NCBI GenBank assembly: GCA_015067635.1
Contig: SVMA01000007.1
Coordinates: 1 to 64,000, forward strand
From: Oscillospiraceae bacterium
Lineage (GTDB): Bacteria > Bacillota > Clostridia > Oscillospirales > Oscillospiraceae
DNA length: 64,000 nucleotides
Direction of reading: 5' to 3'
In this document: one piece after another, positions 18,984 through 28,059 of the stretch
Layout of the letters: each line of letters starts with the position of its first letter
Numbering within the stretch: the first letter of the stretch is position 1
Notes under the pieces: generated by a model
Seen by the model: only the letters and a program-made list of their open reading frames with translations
Database searches by the model: none
Told to the model about the DNA's origin: nothing
Made by a program: the position numbers and the translations under genes

Positions 18984-19844
18984 TCACTTCTTGTCAAGCC
19001 CTATTTTGAGGATCTCAGGGATTTTCTCGTATATCACCTCCGCCACAGACCCTTCTGCACAGGGACAAACATTGGGGAAGCGATCCGCTACGATACCGTC
19101 GCTGGGACAGAAGGAATAATCCGCACCCTCCAGCATGGAAAGATCGTTCTCCGCATCTCCCACACATACCAGAATTTTCCTTCCCAGATGCGCCTGAAGA
19201 TCCCTGGCGGTACGGAGCTTGGACACACCCTTGGCGTGCACATCCAAAATCCGCGGGCAGGCATAAAACAAATCCACCTTGTCCCCGTAGGCACTGCGCA
19301 GATATTCGTCTGCCTGACGGAACAGCTCCGCTTCCCGTTTTGTATTTTCGTACATATCCGAGGTGTTTTGGCTGACAAAGTCCCCGTAGATGGCAAATTT
19401 TATAAACGGTCCGGTCTTATCCGGCTCGGCGTAATCCCATTCGCAGCCGTTATGGACGCAATATTCCTCCCACATGGGTCTTTTCTGATACAGATAATGC
19501 TTCTTTTCTCCCTGAATTTCCACATTTAGTCCGGGAAAACGGGACTGGACATCGTAAATGACCTGTACGGGGTCCAAATCGATGGGATAATAATGGCACA
19601 GCTCCCGCTTTTCTACATCGTACCAGGCACTTCCGTTGTAAAGGAGCAGCGGCGCATTTACCGGAACGATATCCTGATAAATTCGGCTCATGGGAACACT
19701 GCGACCGGTATTGACGGTAAACACACCGCCGTTTTCTATGAAATAACGGATGGCTTCCACATTCCTTTGGGGAATTTTTGTGTGCGTATCCGTTAATGTG
19801 CGGTCAAAATCCGCGGTCAGTAAAATATCCGAAAAAAGTGCCAT
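18984..19844 (-). CDS. HAD-superfamily (Cof-like) phosphatase, paralog 1
   Basis: DFDRTLTD, NTGRS, GDAENDLSMLEGADYSF HAD motifs. Confidence 0.88.
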   Translation of the reverse strand: MALFSDILLTADFDRTLTDTHTKIPQRNVEAIRYFIENGGVFTVNTGRSVPMSRIYQDIVPVNAPLLLYNGSAWYDVEKRELCHYYPIDLDPVQVIYDVQSRFPGLNVEIQGEKKHYLYQKRPMWEEYCVHNGCEWDYAEPDKTGPFIKFAIYGDFVSQNTSDMYENTKREAELFRQADEYLRSAYGDKVDLFYACPRILDVHAKGVSKLRTARDLQAHLGRKILVCVGDAENDLSMLEGADYSFCPSDGIVADRFPNVCPCAEGSVAEVIYEKIPEILKIGLDKK

Positions 19845-19902
19845 AAAAATAATCCTTCCATGAAAAATATCGAAAACAAGCCTTGGTTCAGAGCCAAGGG
19901 AG

Positions 19903-20739
19903 TTACAATATCTGCGGGAGCTTGTGGTAAATCACGTCTGCAACAGCTCCTTCTGCGCAGGGACAGACGTTGGGGAAGCGGTCTGCTACCGTTCCGTCGC
20001 CGGGACAGAAAGCATAATCCGCACCCTCCAGCATGGAAAGGTCATTCTCCGCATCTCCCACGCACACCAGTATCCTGCGTCCCAAGCTTTCCTGCAGGTC
20101 TCTGGCGGCACGGAGCTTGGACACGCCGGCGGTGTGCACATTCAAAACGCGCGCACCGGCATGGTAGACGACGAGCTTATCCCCATAGACCTCCTTCAGC
20201 CAGTCCGCTGCCGCATCCACCCGGGCAATCTCCTCCGGTGTTCCGGAAAAAACCTGGTAGAAGGTATCGTCCCGAAGTTCCCCGTAGACATTGAATTTCA
20301 AAAAAGGACCGTAATCCGCATGGGCATGAGCCAAATGGTATGCACAGTTCCTTGCAGCGTAATATTCCTCCCAGCAGCCCACAGGCTGAAAGCCAAAGTG
20401 GGCGGACACCCCGTGAAGATCCACATTCAAATCCGGAAAAGCAGCACAGACCTCCCGTAGGGTTTCTTCCAGAGGCAGGTCAATGGTGTGGGCAAAAACA
20501 ATTTGCTCCCCGTCAATGGCCAAAGAGCCGTTATAGCACAAAAAGGGCGCATTCATGGGAATCTGCTCCAATACCGTTCGGGACTGGGGCAAACTGCGTC
20601 CCGTATTGACGGTGAAAGCACCGCCGTTTTCCATAAAATAGCGGATGGCCTCCAGATTTCGCACCGGCACCTGTCCGTTTTGGTTTGTGAGGGTGCGGTC
20701 AAAATCCGCTGTCAGTAGAATATCCGAAAAAAGTGCCAT
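19903..20739 (-). CDS. HAD-superfamily (Cof-like) phosphatase, paralog 2
   Basis: MALFSDILLTADFDRTLTNQNGQVPVRNLEAIRYFMENGG...GDAENDLSMLEGADYAFCPGDGTVADRFPNVCPCAEG; near-identical termini to the neighbour. Confidence 0.88.
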   Translation of the reverse strand: MALFSDILLTADFDRTLTNQNGQVPVRNLEAIRYFMENGGAFTVNTGRSLPQSRTVLEQIPMNAPFLCYNGSLAIDGEQIVFAHTIDLPLEETLREVCAAFPDLNVDLHGVSAHFGFQPVGCWEEYYAARNCAYHLAHAHADYGPFLKFNVYGELRDDTFYQVFSGTPEEIARVDAAADWLKEVYGDKLVVYHAGARVLNVHTAGVSKLRAARDLQESLGRRILVCVGDAENDLSMLEGADYAFCPGDGTVADRFPNVCPCAEGAVADVIYHKLPQIL

Positions 20740-21644
20740 TATCTCATTCTCTCCAGTTTCTCTATCACCTGTGTAAAATATTCCGGAAGCGGTGCAAAGA
20801 CCATCACCGGCTGTTCGTTGCGGGGATGACGGAAGCACAAGGCCCCTGCATGCAGGCATTGGGAGCTCTGTCCCAGCTCCGGCTTTTTCCGACCGTAAAC
20901 CGTATCTCCCAAAACGGGATGACCGATGTGCGCCATGTGGACGCGGATCTGATGGGTGCGTCCGGTTTCCAAACGGCACCGCACATGGGTGTAGCCCCGA
21001 TACCGGGCAACCACCTCCCAATGGGTCACCGCTTCCTTGGAATTTCGTTCCGTCACGCACATTTTCTTCCGGTCAGAGGGATGCCGTCCGATGGGCGCAC
21101 AGACCGTTCCGGAATCCTCCCGAAAAGAGCCGCAGACGATGGCTTCGTAGGTTCTTGCCATGGTGTGGTCCTTTAATTGGGATGCCAAAATCCGATGGGA
21201 AAAGTCATTTTTCGCCACTGCCAGCAAGCCGGAAGTATCCTTATCGATGCGGTGCACGATGCCCGGGCGCAGTTCCCCGTTGATGCCGGAGAGCTTGTCC
21301 CCAAGGGCATACAGCAGACCGTTTACCAGCGTGTCATCGCTGTGACCGGCGGCAGGATGCACCACCAGCCCCTTGGGCTTGTTCAGCACCAGCAGGTCCT
21401 CGTCCTCGTAGACGATATCCAGAGGCATCTGCGTGGGCAGAATGTCCACTTCTTTGGGTTCCGGAATGGTAAATACGATCTCATCTCCTGCAGAAAGTCT
21501 GGCATTTTTCTTCGCTGCCTTGCCGTTAAGGGTCACAAAGCCTCCGTCCAGGAGCTTTTGTGCTCCGGAACGGGTCATATTTTCCACCGTACGGGCAAGA
21601 AAGCTGTCCAGCCGTTCTCCGTTTTCGTCGGCATACAGGATCAT
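20739..21644 (-). CDS. rluD: RluA/RluD-family 23S rRNA pseudouridine synthase
   Basis: S4 domain then GIVHRIDKDTSGLLAVAKND, LETGRTHQIRVHMAHIGHPVLGD. Confidence 0.93.
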   Translation of the reverse strand: MILYADENGERLDSFLARTVENMTRSGAQKLLDGGFVTLNGKAAKKNARLSAGDEIVFTIPEPKEVDILPTQMPLDIVYEDEDLLVLNKPKGLVVHPAAGHSDDTLVNGLLYALGDKLSGINGELRPGIVHRIDKDTSGLLAVAKNDFSHRILASQLKDHTMARTYEAIVCGSFREDSGTVCAPIGRHPSDRKKMCVTERNSKEAVTHWEVVARYRGYTHVRCRLETGRTHQIRVHMAHIGHPVLGDTVYGRKKPELGQSSQCLHAGALCFRHPRNEQPVMVFAPLPEYFTQVIEKLERMR

Positions 21645-22120
21645 TTTTTTCCGTCCTTCCAAAATTGCTTGTTAAAGAACACCAGGTGTATCACAAGAAG
21701 CACACAGCCGCAGGAAATGAAGCAGTCTGCCACGTTGAACACCGGAAAATCCATAAAATCCGTCTGGATCATATCCACCACATACTCCAGCCGCACCCGG
21801 TCGATCATATTGCCCAGACCGCCGGCATAAATGAACACAAGAAGCCAACGCTCCAAGGGCGTAAAGGGCAGCTGTTTTTTGAAAAACTCCCACAGCAGCA
21901 GGGCGGTAAACCCAACAAAAACCAGCGCAAACAGCCACTGCTGACCGGCAAACAAAGACCATGCCGCGCCTTCATTCCGGGTGTAGGTCAGGCTGAACAG
22001 ATTGGGAATCACGGGAATTTGTGTTCCAAGTGCAATGTTTTGCACCACCAGAATCTTGGTGACCTGGTCGATTGCCACCAGTGCGGCAATCACCAAAAGG
22101 TATTTCCAAAGCTTTTTCAT
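21641..22120 (-). CDS. lspA: Lipoprotein signal peptidase (signal peptidase II)
   Basis: AIDQVTKILV...TRNEGAAWSLFAG...YAGGLGNMIDRVRLEYVVDMI...FNVADCFISCG. Confidence 0.96.
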   Translation of the reverse strand: MKKLWKYLLVIAALVAIDQVTKILVVQNIALGTQIPVIPNLFSLTYTRNEGAAWSLFAGQQWLFALVFVGFTALLLWEFFKKQLPFTPLERWLLVFIYAGGLGNMIDRVRLEYVVDMIQTDFMDFPVFNVADCFISCGCVLLVIHLVFFNKQFWKDGKK

Positions 22121-22135
22121 AAAAACCTCCGTAGC

Positions 22136-22900
22136 TCAGTCCATGCGGTAAAGGCGTTTGCCGTTTTCAAAGGTGATGCGTTGGGCTTCCTCCACGGAAA
22201 TATCCCGCAGCTCTGCCAATTTTTCCGCCACCCGGTACACCAGTGCCGGATTGTTCCGTTTTCCCCGGAAGGGCTCCGGCGCCATAAAGGGACAGTCGGT
22301 TTCGATCACGATTTTATCCAGCGGGATCCGCTGGGCAGTTTCCACGGCCTTTCGGGCATTTTTGAAGGTCAGCACGCCGGTAAAGCCGATGTACCAGCCC
22401 AGATTGGTCAGCTGACGGGCCATTTCCGCAGAGCCGGAATAGCAATGAAACACGCCCTTGACGGTGGGGAACTGACGGATGATGTTCATGCCGTCCTCAT
22501 GGGCTTCCCGCTCATGGACGATCACCGGCATATCCAACTCCCTTGCCAGCTCCATTTGGGCGATGAAGGCCTTTTTCTGAACCTCCCGGGGAATGTCCTC
22601 GTAGTAATAGTCCAGACCGATCTCTCCAATGGCCTTCACTTTGGGATTTTGTTTACATAACTTTCTATATTCCTCCAGAACCTCATCGCAGACCTCATCT
22701 GCAGAGTCGGGATGGGAGCCGACAGAGCAGTAAAGATAGTCGTAGGGCTGGGCCATTTTCAAGGCATCCTTGGAGGATTCCAGGGAGCACCCGGCATTCA
22801 TGGCAAGACCGATGCCCTGCTGGGGCAAGGTGCGCAGAAGCTCCTCCCGATCCCCGTCAAAGCAGGGATCATTCAAATGTACATGGGTATCAAACAGCAT
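22136..22900 (-). CDS. tatD: TatD family hydrolase
   Basis: MLFDTHVHLND...GEIGLDYYYEDIPREVQKKAFIAQ...VIVHEREAHED...IETDCPFMAP. Confidence 0.95.
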   Translation of the reverse strand: MLFDTHVHLNDPCFDGDREELLRTLPQQGIGLAMNAGCSLESSKDALKMAQPYDYLYCSVGSHPDSADEVCDEVLEEYRKLCKQNPKVKAIGEIGLDYYYEDIPREVQKKAFIAQMELARELDMPVIVHEREAHEDGMNIIRQFPTVKGVFHCYSGSAEMARQLTNLGWYIGFTGVLTFKNARKAVETAQRIPLDKIVIETDCPFMAPEPFRGKRNNPALVYRVAEKLAELRDISVEEAQRITFENGKRLYRMD

Positions 22901-23381
22901 CTTCGTCCTCCAAAACGGCAACATAACAGCCGAAAATTTCCTGTATTCTTCCATCAAACGGGTCAAAATCCGTATTTTTCATCCAGTTTCCGATTCCCTG
23001 ACCCGTGCGTTTCGCTTCTGCTTCCTTCAGCACCCACAGACGCAAAAACCCATCGTCAGGCTGTGCGCCCAAACGGGAGCGTTCCGCCGGAGACAAATAC
23101 CGGGGAATCAGTGCAGGGGATACCTTCCGGCCTTTTTCCTCCGCGTCCAGACCCACATTGCGCTGGCTGAGAACGCAAAATGCGTAATTTTTGGTGTGGG
23201 CAATGGAAAAATGCCAGGAACTGTCCGCAAAATAGGGTTTTCCCCGGGGTGTCACCGCGATGGGGGGCAAAGGCAGGGACGCGACCTGCTGATACAGCCG
23301 TGCCAAAAGCAACCGACCAACGGTATGTCCACTGCGTCCGTCCAACGCTTCTCCCAGCAAAAACACCGCATACACCCCCAT
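22890..23381 (-). CDS. 4'-phosphopantetheinyl transferase superfamily protein
   Basis: WHFSIAHTKNYAFCVLSQRNVGLDAE ... RLWVLKEAEAKRTGQGI Sfp-type motifs. Confidence 0.87.
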   Translation of the reverse strand: MGVYAVFLLGEALDGRSGHTVGRLLLARLYQQVASLPLPPIAVTPRGKPYFADSSWHFSIAHTKNYAFCVLSQRNVGLDAEEKGRKVSPALIPRYLSPAERSRLGAQPDDGFLRLWVLKEAEAKRTGQGIGNWMKNTDFDPFDGRIQEIFGCYVAVLEDEDAV

Positions 23382-23491
23382 TTTCCATGATAGGAATAGT
23401 ATAGCCTGAATCCCGCCCGCTGTCAACTGATTCCCGTCCTATGGCAACAAACGCCTCCCTCTGATGAGGGAGGCGTTTTCGGACGGGCAAT

Positions 23492-23625
23492 GTCATTGTA
23501 CACCGGTGTGCACACCGGTGTGGCAATCTGCATCTTTGCAGCATCTTCGATGCTGCGCGGCTCTGAAGAGCTGCAGGGGGAACGGATTCCCACGCCAGTG
23601 ACATCGGTCACTAGCTCAGAATGAC
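23492..23625. repeat. Dispersed intergenic repeat, module M long form
   Basis: GTCATT ... AATGAC ends; core GGCAATC-GCATCTTTGCAGCATCTTCGATGCTGCGCGGCTCTGAAGAGC shared with 49129-49258. Confidence 0.8.
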
Positions 23626-24079
23626 AGGAAATTGGTGGGCTTTCGGGGCGTCGTGGCGCCGCCCCCTACAATAGTGCCCATCCGTAAACTCCTGCAATAA
23701 AAATGCCCCCTCATCCGAGGGGGTAAATATCGTAGTAGAACATTACCTATTGCAAAAAGTAGAACAAATAATATTCCCTTAGATACACTTAATGTTCCTA
23801 TAGCGACATATATAAAAAGTTGTCCGTTTAGCCTAATCCCGAAGCCTGTGGGCACGATCGAGTGGGGATAAGTATGAAAAATGCCCTCTGCGAATGAACG
23901 CAGAAGGCATATTTTTATGAGGTTAGAGAATGATCCAAATTGTTCCTTTGGGAATGATTTGGGTTGTTCTTTAACAGCAAAATATTCTCAGGTAATTTCA
24001 AATATCCTCTTCAAGGCAAAAATCCACATCCTCTCTCATCCTTTCCCATCTTCTCAATTCTTCTCCAAATTTCAGCTGA

Positions 24080-24547
24080 TTATTTGCACTTTTTGGTGAC
24101 ATTATACTTATCGGCATAATCTATCACTTTGTCAATATTCTCTGTGTGATACGAATATGTTGCTCCAAAAACTGCTCTCATATAATTATCGCTTACTTCC
24201 ATTGTACCATTTTTATAGACTATTACGCTATTATGTTTTTCCACATTCACATAGTAGGGTGCTGATCCAAAATAATCTGTAAAAATGACAAACTCCACGA
24301 TATAAGAAACATCATCGAAATACCTAACATCCCCATCGTCGTTCTCCTGAAACACTAGCAATCGAGTGTTCTTGATCTGTACCGTTCCATCCCTTTCTAA
24401 GGTAGAATCCTTGTATTCATTGGTCCAAGCTTCCAAAACTAGATCAATTGCTTTGGTTATAATTTTATCATATTCACTATTGTTCTGACATCCAACAAGG
24501 CTTAACACCACAAATATACAAATAATAATTGCAAATATTTTCTTCAT
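24080..24547 (-). CDS. Hypothetical lipoprotein
   Basis: MKKIFAIIICIFVVLSLVGC lipobox; locally AT-rich. Confidence 0.6.
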   Translation of the reverse strand: MKKIFAIIICIFVVLSLVGCQNNSEYDKIITKAIDLVLEAWTNEYKDSTLERDGTVQIKNTRLLVFQENDDGDVRYFDDVSYIVEFVIFTDYFGSAPYYVNVEKHNSVIVYKNGTMEVSDNYMRAVFGATYSYHTENIDKVIDYADKYNVTKKCK

Positions 24548-24610
24548 TATGCGTTGCCTCCGTAATTCATTTTCATTCTTATTATTGCATGAGTTGTTTG
24601 TAAAATCAAG

Positions 24611-24641
24611 AAGGGAGTGCTACTAACCGTGGCACTCCCTT
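24611..24641. terminator. Terminator-like hairpin
   Basis: AAGGGAGTGC...GCACTCCCTT. Confidence 0.6.
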
Positions 24642-24722
24642 TTGGATGAAATTAGAGGATGTGGGAATTTACCCTTTTTGCCTGTTTTGAGGATATTTGC
24701 GTTTGCCCCATAACAACAAAAT

Positions 24723-25703
24723 TTATTCCATTTCGATCGTTCCCACGGGTTTGGGGGTCAGGTCCATAAGGACCCGGTTGATGCCCTCCACCTCTGCTGT
24801 GATTCGGGCGGTGATTCTATGGAGCACTTCATAGGGAATCTCCTCTATCGTCGCCGTCATGGCGTCGGTGGTATTCACTGCCCGTATGATGGCTGACCAG
24901 CCCTCATACCGCTTTCCGTCCCGCACGCCCACGCTCTTGAAATCCGGAACGGCGATGAAATACTGCCACACCTTTTCCGCCAGGGAGCAACGGTCAAATT
25001 CCTCCCGCAAAATTGCATCTGCCTCCCGAAGGGCGTGCAGACGCTCCCGGGTGATGGCACCCAGACAGCGAACGCCCAGACCGGGGCCGGGGAAGGGCTG
25101 ACGGTAGACCATGGAATGGGGCAGTCCCAACGCATCTCCCACCACGCGCACTTCGTCCTTATACAGCAGGCGCACCGGCTCTACCAGCTCCATCTGCATA
25201 TCCTCCGGCAGACCGCCCACATTGTGGTGGGCCTTAACGCCCTTGGATTCCAGAATATCCGGGTAGATCGTACCCTGCGCCAGGAAGGAAATGCCCTTGA
25301 GCTTGGCGGCTTCCTCGTCAAAAACCTTGATGAACTCATTGCCGATGATCTTCCGCTTTTTCTCCGGCTCGGCAACACCGGCCAACAGATCCAAGAACCG
25401 GTCTGTGGCATCAATATAAATCAGATTGGCGCCCAGCTCCTTGCCAAACACCTCAATGACCTGCTCACTTTCGCCTTTACGCATCAGACCGTGATTCACG
25501 TGGACGCAAACCAGCTGACGGCCGATGGCCTTCATCAGCAATGCGGCCACCACAGAGGAGTCCACTCCACCGGACAGAGCCAGTAAAACCTTCTCCTTAC
25601 CCACCTGGGCGCGGATGCTGCTGATTTGCTCCGCAATAAATGCATTCGCCAAAGCCTGGGTCGTGATTCTTTCCATGGTTGCAGGACGTACATTGTTTGC
25701 CAT
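24723..25703 (-). CDS. guaA: GMP synthase, ATP-pyrophosphatase domain only (no GATase domain in the ORF)
   Basis: VLLALSGGVDSSVVAALLMKAIG...HHNVGGLPEDM...RQPFPGPGLGVRCLGAITRERL...LMDLTPKPVGTIEME. Confidence 0.93.
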   Translation of the reverse strand: MANNVRPATMERITTQALANAFIAEQISSIRAQVGKEKVLLALSGGVDSSVVAALLMKAIGRQLVCVHVNHGLMRKGESEQVIEVFGKELGANLIYIDATDRFLDLLAGVAEPEKKRKIIGNEFIKVFDEEAAKLKGISFLAQGTIYPDILESKGVKAHHNVGGLPEDMQMELVEPVRLLYKDEVRVVGDALGLPHSMVYRQPFPGPGLGVRCLGAITRERLHALREADAILREEFDRCSLAEKVWQYFIAVPDFKSVGVRDGKRYEGWSAIIRAVNTTDAMTATIEEIPYEVLHRITARITAEVEGINRVLMDLTPKPVGTIEME

Positions 25704-25783
25704 AACGCTTCTCCCGTCTTTCATTAGATTAGGGCTATTATACAAGGATTTCCCTCGGGATGCAACAGGAAATTACAAAAAAA

Positions 25784-26533
25784 TCAGTCGAAAGCCAACC
25801 CAAAATATCCAGGTGCCGGCAATTCGGACAGGGCATGGTACATGGCAAAGGGCTTTTCCGCACCGATTGTGCGGATACGCGCCTCCGGCATTCCCAATGC
25901 CGCCAAAATTTGGGGGGCTTTTTCCGCATTTCCCAACAGCTCCGGCAGAAAATTCTCCTCCCGGGAAGCCGTCACCAAAAAGTCCTCTCCGGCATAGAAT
26001 TCCGCTTGCGTTTCCAAAAACGCTATGCCATCCCCATCCTGAACAACACCGCCGTCCGGCAAAAAGGTCTGCCGCAGACGGCAAAATTCCTCCGGACCTA
26101 TGGGGCGCAATTCCGCCTTTTCCTGTCCTGCCGCCACGGAATATTCCTGAATGGAAACCGTATGGGTGTAGCCCATTTTCTCATACATGGGAAAGAGTTC
26201 CTCCTGTGCAGGCACCAGGATTTCGCCGGCATAGCCAAGATATTTCAAATGGGTATGGGTATTTTCCAGCAGTGCCCGGCACAGACCCTTCCCCCGATGG
26301 CGTTTTGCGGTGGCAATGCCATACAAATATGCCACGGGACGACCTTCCAGTAAACAGTCAAACCAGTAAAGTGCCGCAACCGGCTTTCCGTCCAGACTCA
26401 TACACCTGCACCGGTCTGGGGCGAAGCCATGGGTGTAAAACTGCTCCCAAAAGGCATCCGTGTCCCCAAAGGCCTCCTGCCACAATTTCTTCAGTTCTTT
26501 GATTTGCTCCTGCGTGGGATAATCAATGTTCAT
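25784..26533 (-). CDS. GNAT family N-acetyltransferase
   Basis: VAYLYGIATAKRHRGKGLCRALLENTHTHLKYLGY acetyl-CoA binding motif. Confidence 0.82.
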   Translation of the reverse strand: MNIDYPTQEQIKELKKLWQEAFGDTDAFWEQFYTHGFAPDRCRCMSLDGKPVAALYWFDCLLEGRPVAYLYGIATAKRHRGKGLCRALLENTHTHLKYLGYAGEILVPAQEELFPMYEKMGYTHTVSIQEYSVAAGQEKAELRPIGPEEFCRLRQTFLPDGGVVQDGDGIAFLETQAEFYAGEDFLVTASREENFLPELLGNAEKAPQILAALGMPEARIRTIGAEKPFAMYHALSELPAPGYFGLAFD

Positions 26534-27434
26534 CCTCATCCTCCAAAAGATTTGCCCAGAATTTTTCCACCATGTGGTGGGGATGGTAGGACAGTTTGGA
26601 CTTCCGCAGACCCGGAAGCCCCAGATCATCCTCCCGATTCAGCCATTGCAGTTGGGGATATTTCCTCTGCAAATGGGCCGCAAAGGCCTGATTGATGGCG
26701 GTATAAGCTCCGTCTACCTCATCCAAAGCCTTTTCAAAATGAATATTGAAGGTATTGTCGCTGAGGAACGAGCCAACAGCCATCGCCAGGATTTTCCCGT
26801 CCTCCACCAGCACTGCACCCTCCAGTCCCAGCTCCCGAAAGTGGGAGAAAAATCGCCGCAAGGCCTTCTGCTCCATGTGAGATTCATCCTTGTTTTCCGG
26901 TGTGCGGTGGCTTTCAAACCAATGCGCCACCATTTCTTCCACCCGGGGAAGCATATTTTCGTCCATTTCTGCCATGCGGCAGTCGGGATGGTCTTGCCGA
27001 AATCGGTTCAGATGGTTCCGCTTGCGCTGATATTTCCTGCCCGGCAGGTCTGCCAGCGCATGAATGTCATAAATATAATCCCAGGAATCCCTGTCGGAAT
27101 GGAACCGGAAGCGACCGGGGAAGTATTTTTCCAGCAACGCACAGTCCTCTGCATCCATGGTCGTCAGCCGGCATTCCAACCCCCGCATACGGGCATCGTG
27201 GATGACGGCATCCAGCACCGTTTTGATATCTCCGTTTCCGATGGGAAAGGGATAGACACTGCTGCGCTCAAATTGGGAGAAAAAAGCCAGACAGTCTCCG
27301 ACAAAAGCAATCCGCTGACGTCCCCACAGGTAGAGATTGACCAGGGAGTATTCACAGCCCCGTTCTCCGCAATGCATCAGATAACGGTTATAGCGTTCCT
27401 TTTCGGATAAGTCCAGCTTTTGAAAATCCAACAT
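26523..27434 (-). CDS. DUF2156-domain protein (soluble MprF C-terminal-domain-like aminoacyltransferase fold)
   Basis: YQRKRNHLNRFRQDHPDCRMAEMDE...GAYTAINQAFAAHLQRKYPQLQWLNREDDLGLPGLRKSKLSYHPHHMVEKF. Confidence 0.78.
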   Translation of the reverse strand: MLDFQKLDLSEKERYNRYLMHCGERGCEYSLVNLYLWGRQRIAFVGDCLAFFSQFERSSVYPFPIGNGDIKTVLDAVIHDARMRGLECRLTTMDAEDCALLEKYFPGRFRFHSDRDSWDYIYDIHALADLPGRKYQRKRNHLNRFRQDHPDCRMAEMDENMLPRVEEMVAHWFESHRTPENKDESHMEQKALRRFFSHFRELGLEGAVLVEDGKILAMAVGSFLSDNTFNIHFEKALDEVDGAYTAINQAFAAHLQRKYPQLQWLNREDDLGLPGLRKSKLSYHPHHMVEKFWANLLEDEDEH

Positions 27435-27489
27435 TTTTCCGTTTCCTTTCCTCGGGTTTTTCGGGGCGTCATAGGCGCCGCCTCCTACA

Positions 27490-27516
27490 AAAAGCCCCCT
27501 CGCCGGAGGGGGCTTT
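27490..27516 (-). terminator. Terminator after the Dlt-like operon
   Basis: AAAAGCCCCCTC-GCCG-GAGGGGGCTTTT. Confidence 0.75.
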
Positions 27517-27555
27517 TGGCGGTTTTTACATAAGGTCCGTCAGAATCCGCAGCCC

Positions 27556-28059
27556 TTAATCGGTGAGCATGGTGTACTGGATGGAACTGACGAGTTCGTT
27601 TTCCAGCAGAATTACCAGCATGCCGTTGCCTTTTTTCATCGTGTAGCTGTTGGTGCCGTTGAAGCCGTCCTTGCCATAGGCTTTTTCCACCTCTGCCTGA
27701 GTAGAACCGATATGGATGCCTTCTTCATTTTCCACCATATCATCCACAAAGTACCAGGCGTAGATATAATCCTTTCCGTCCATGGGATAGGTGGTCAAAT
27801 AGAAGCTGCCGTAGCCGTAGGTCTTATCCAGACCCTCAAAGGCACAGGAAGCAGACTCTGTATAGGTCTTTTCCTCGCCCAAAGCCGCAAGAATGGGCTC
27901 TGCCGGCGCACCGAAGGTGATCTCCGTTCCCTGATAGGTAAAGGTAAAGCTCTTTTCCGCAGGAACCGTTCCCTGGGTGTCCGGGGCAGTGCCGTTATCA
28001 CAGGCGGCAAAGCACAGCACCATGGCAACAGCCATCATCAAAGCAATCAGTTTTTTCAT
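27556..28059 (-). CDS. Predicted lipoprotein, last gene of the Dlt-like operon
   Basis: MKKLIALMMAVAMVLCFAACDNG lipobox; 4-bp overlap with the upstream SGNH gene. Confidence 0.7.
   Translation of the reverse strand: MKKLIALMMAVAMVLCFAACDNGTAPDTQGTVPAEKSFTFTYQGTEITFGAPAEPILAALGEEKTYTESASCAFEGLDKTYGYGSFYLTTYPMDGKDYIYAWYFVDDMVENEEGIHIGSTQAEVEKAYGKDGFNGTNSYTMKKGNGMLVILLENELVSSIQYTMLTD

Noticed and set aside
23616-23855. 79-aa minus-strand hydrophobic ORF (MPTGFGIRLNGQLFIYVAIGTLSVSKG...)
   Set aside because: Runs into repeat/terminator sequence, no RBS judged convincing, no homology recognised; may be a degraded gene fragment
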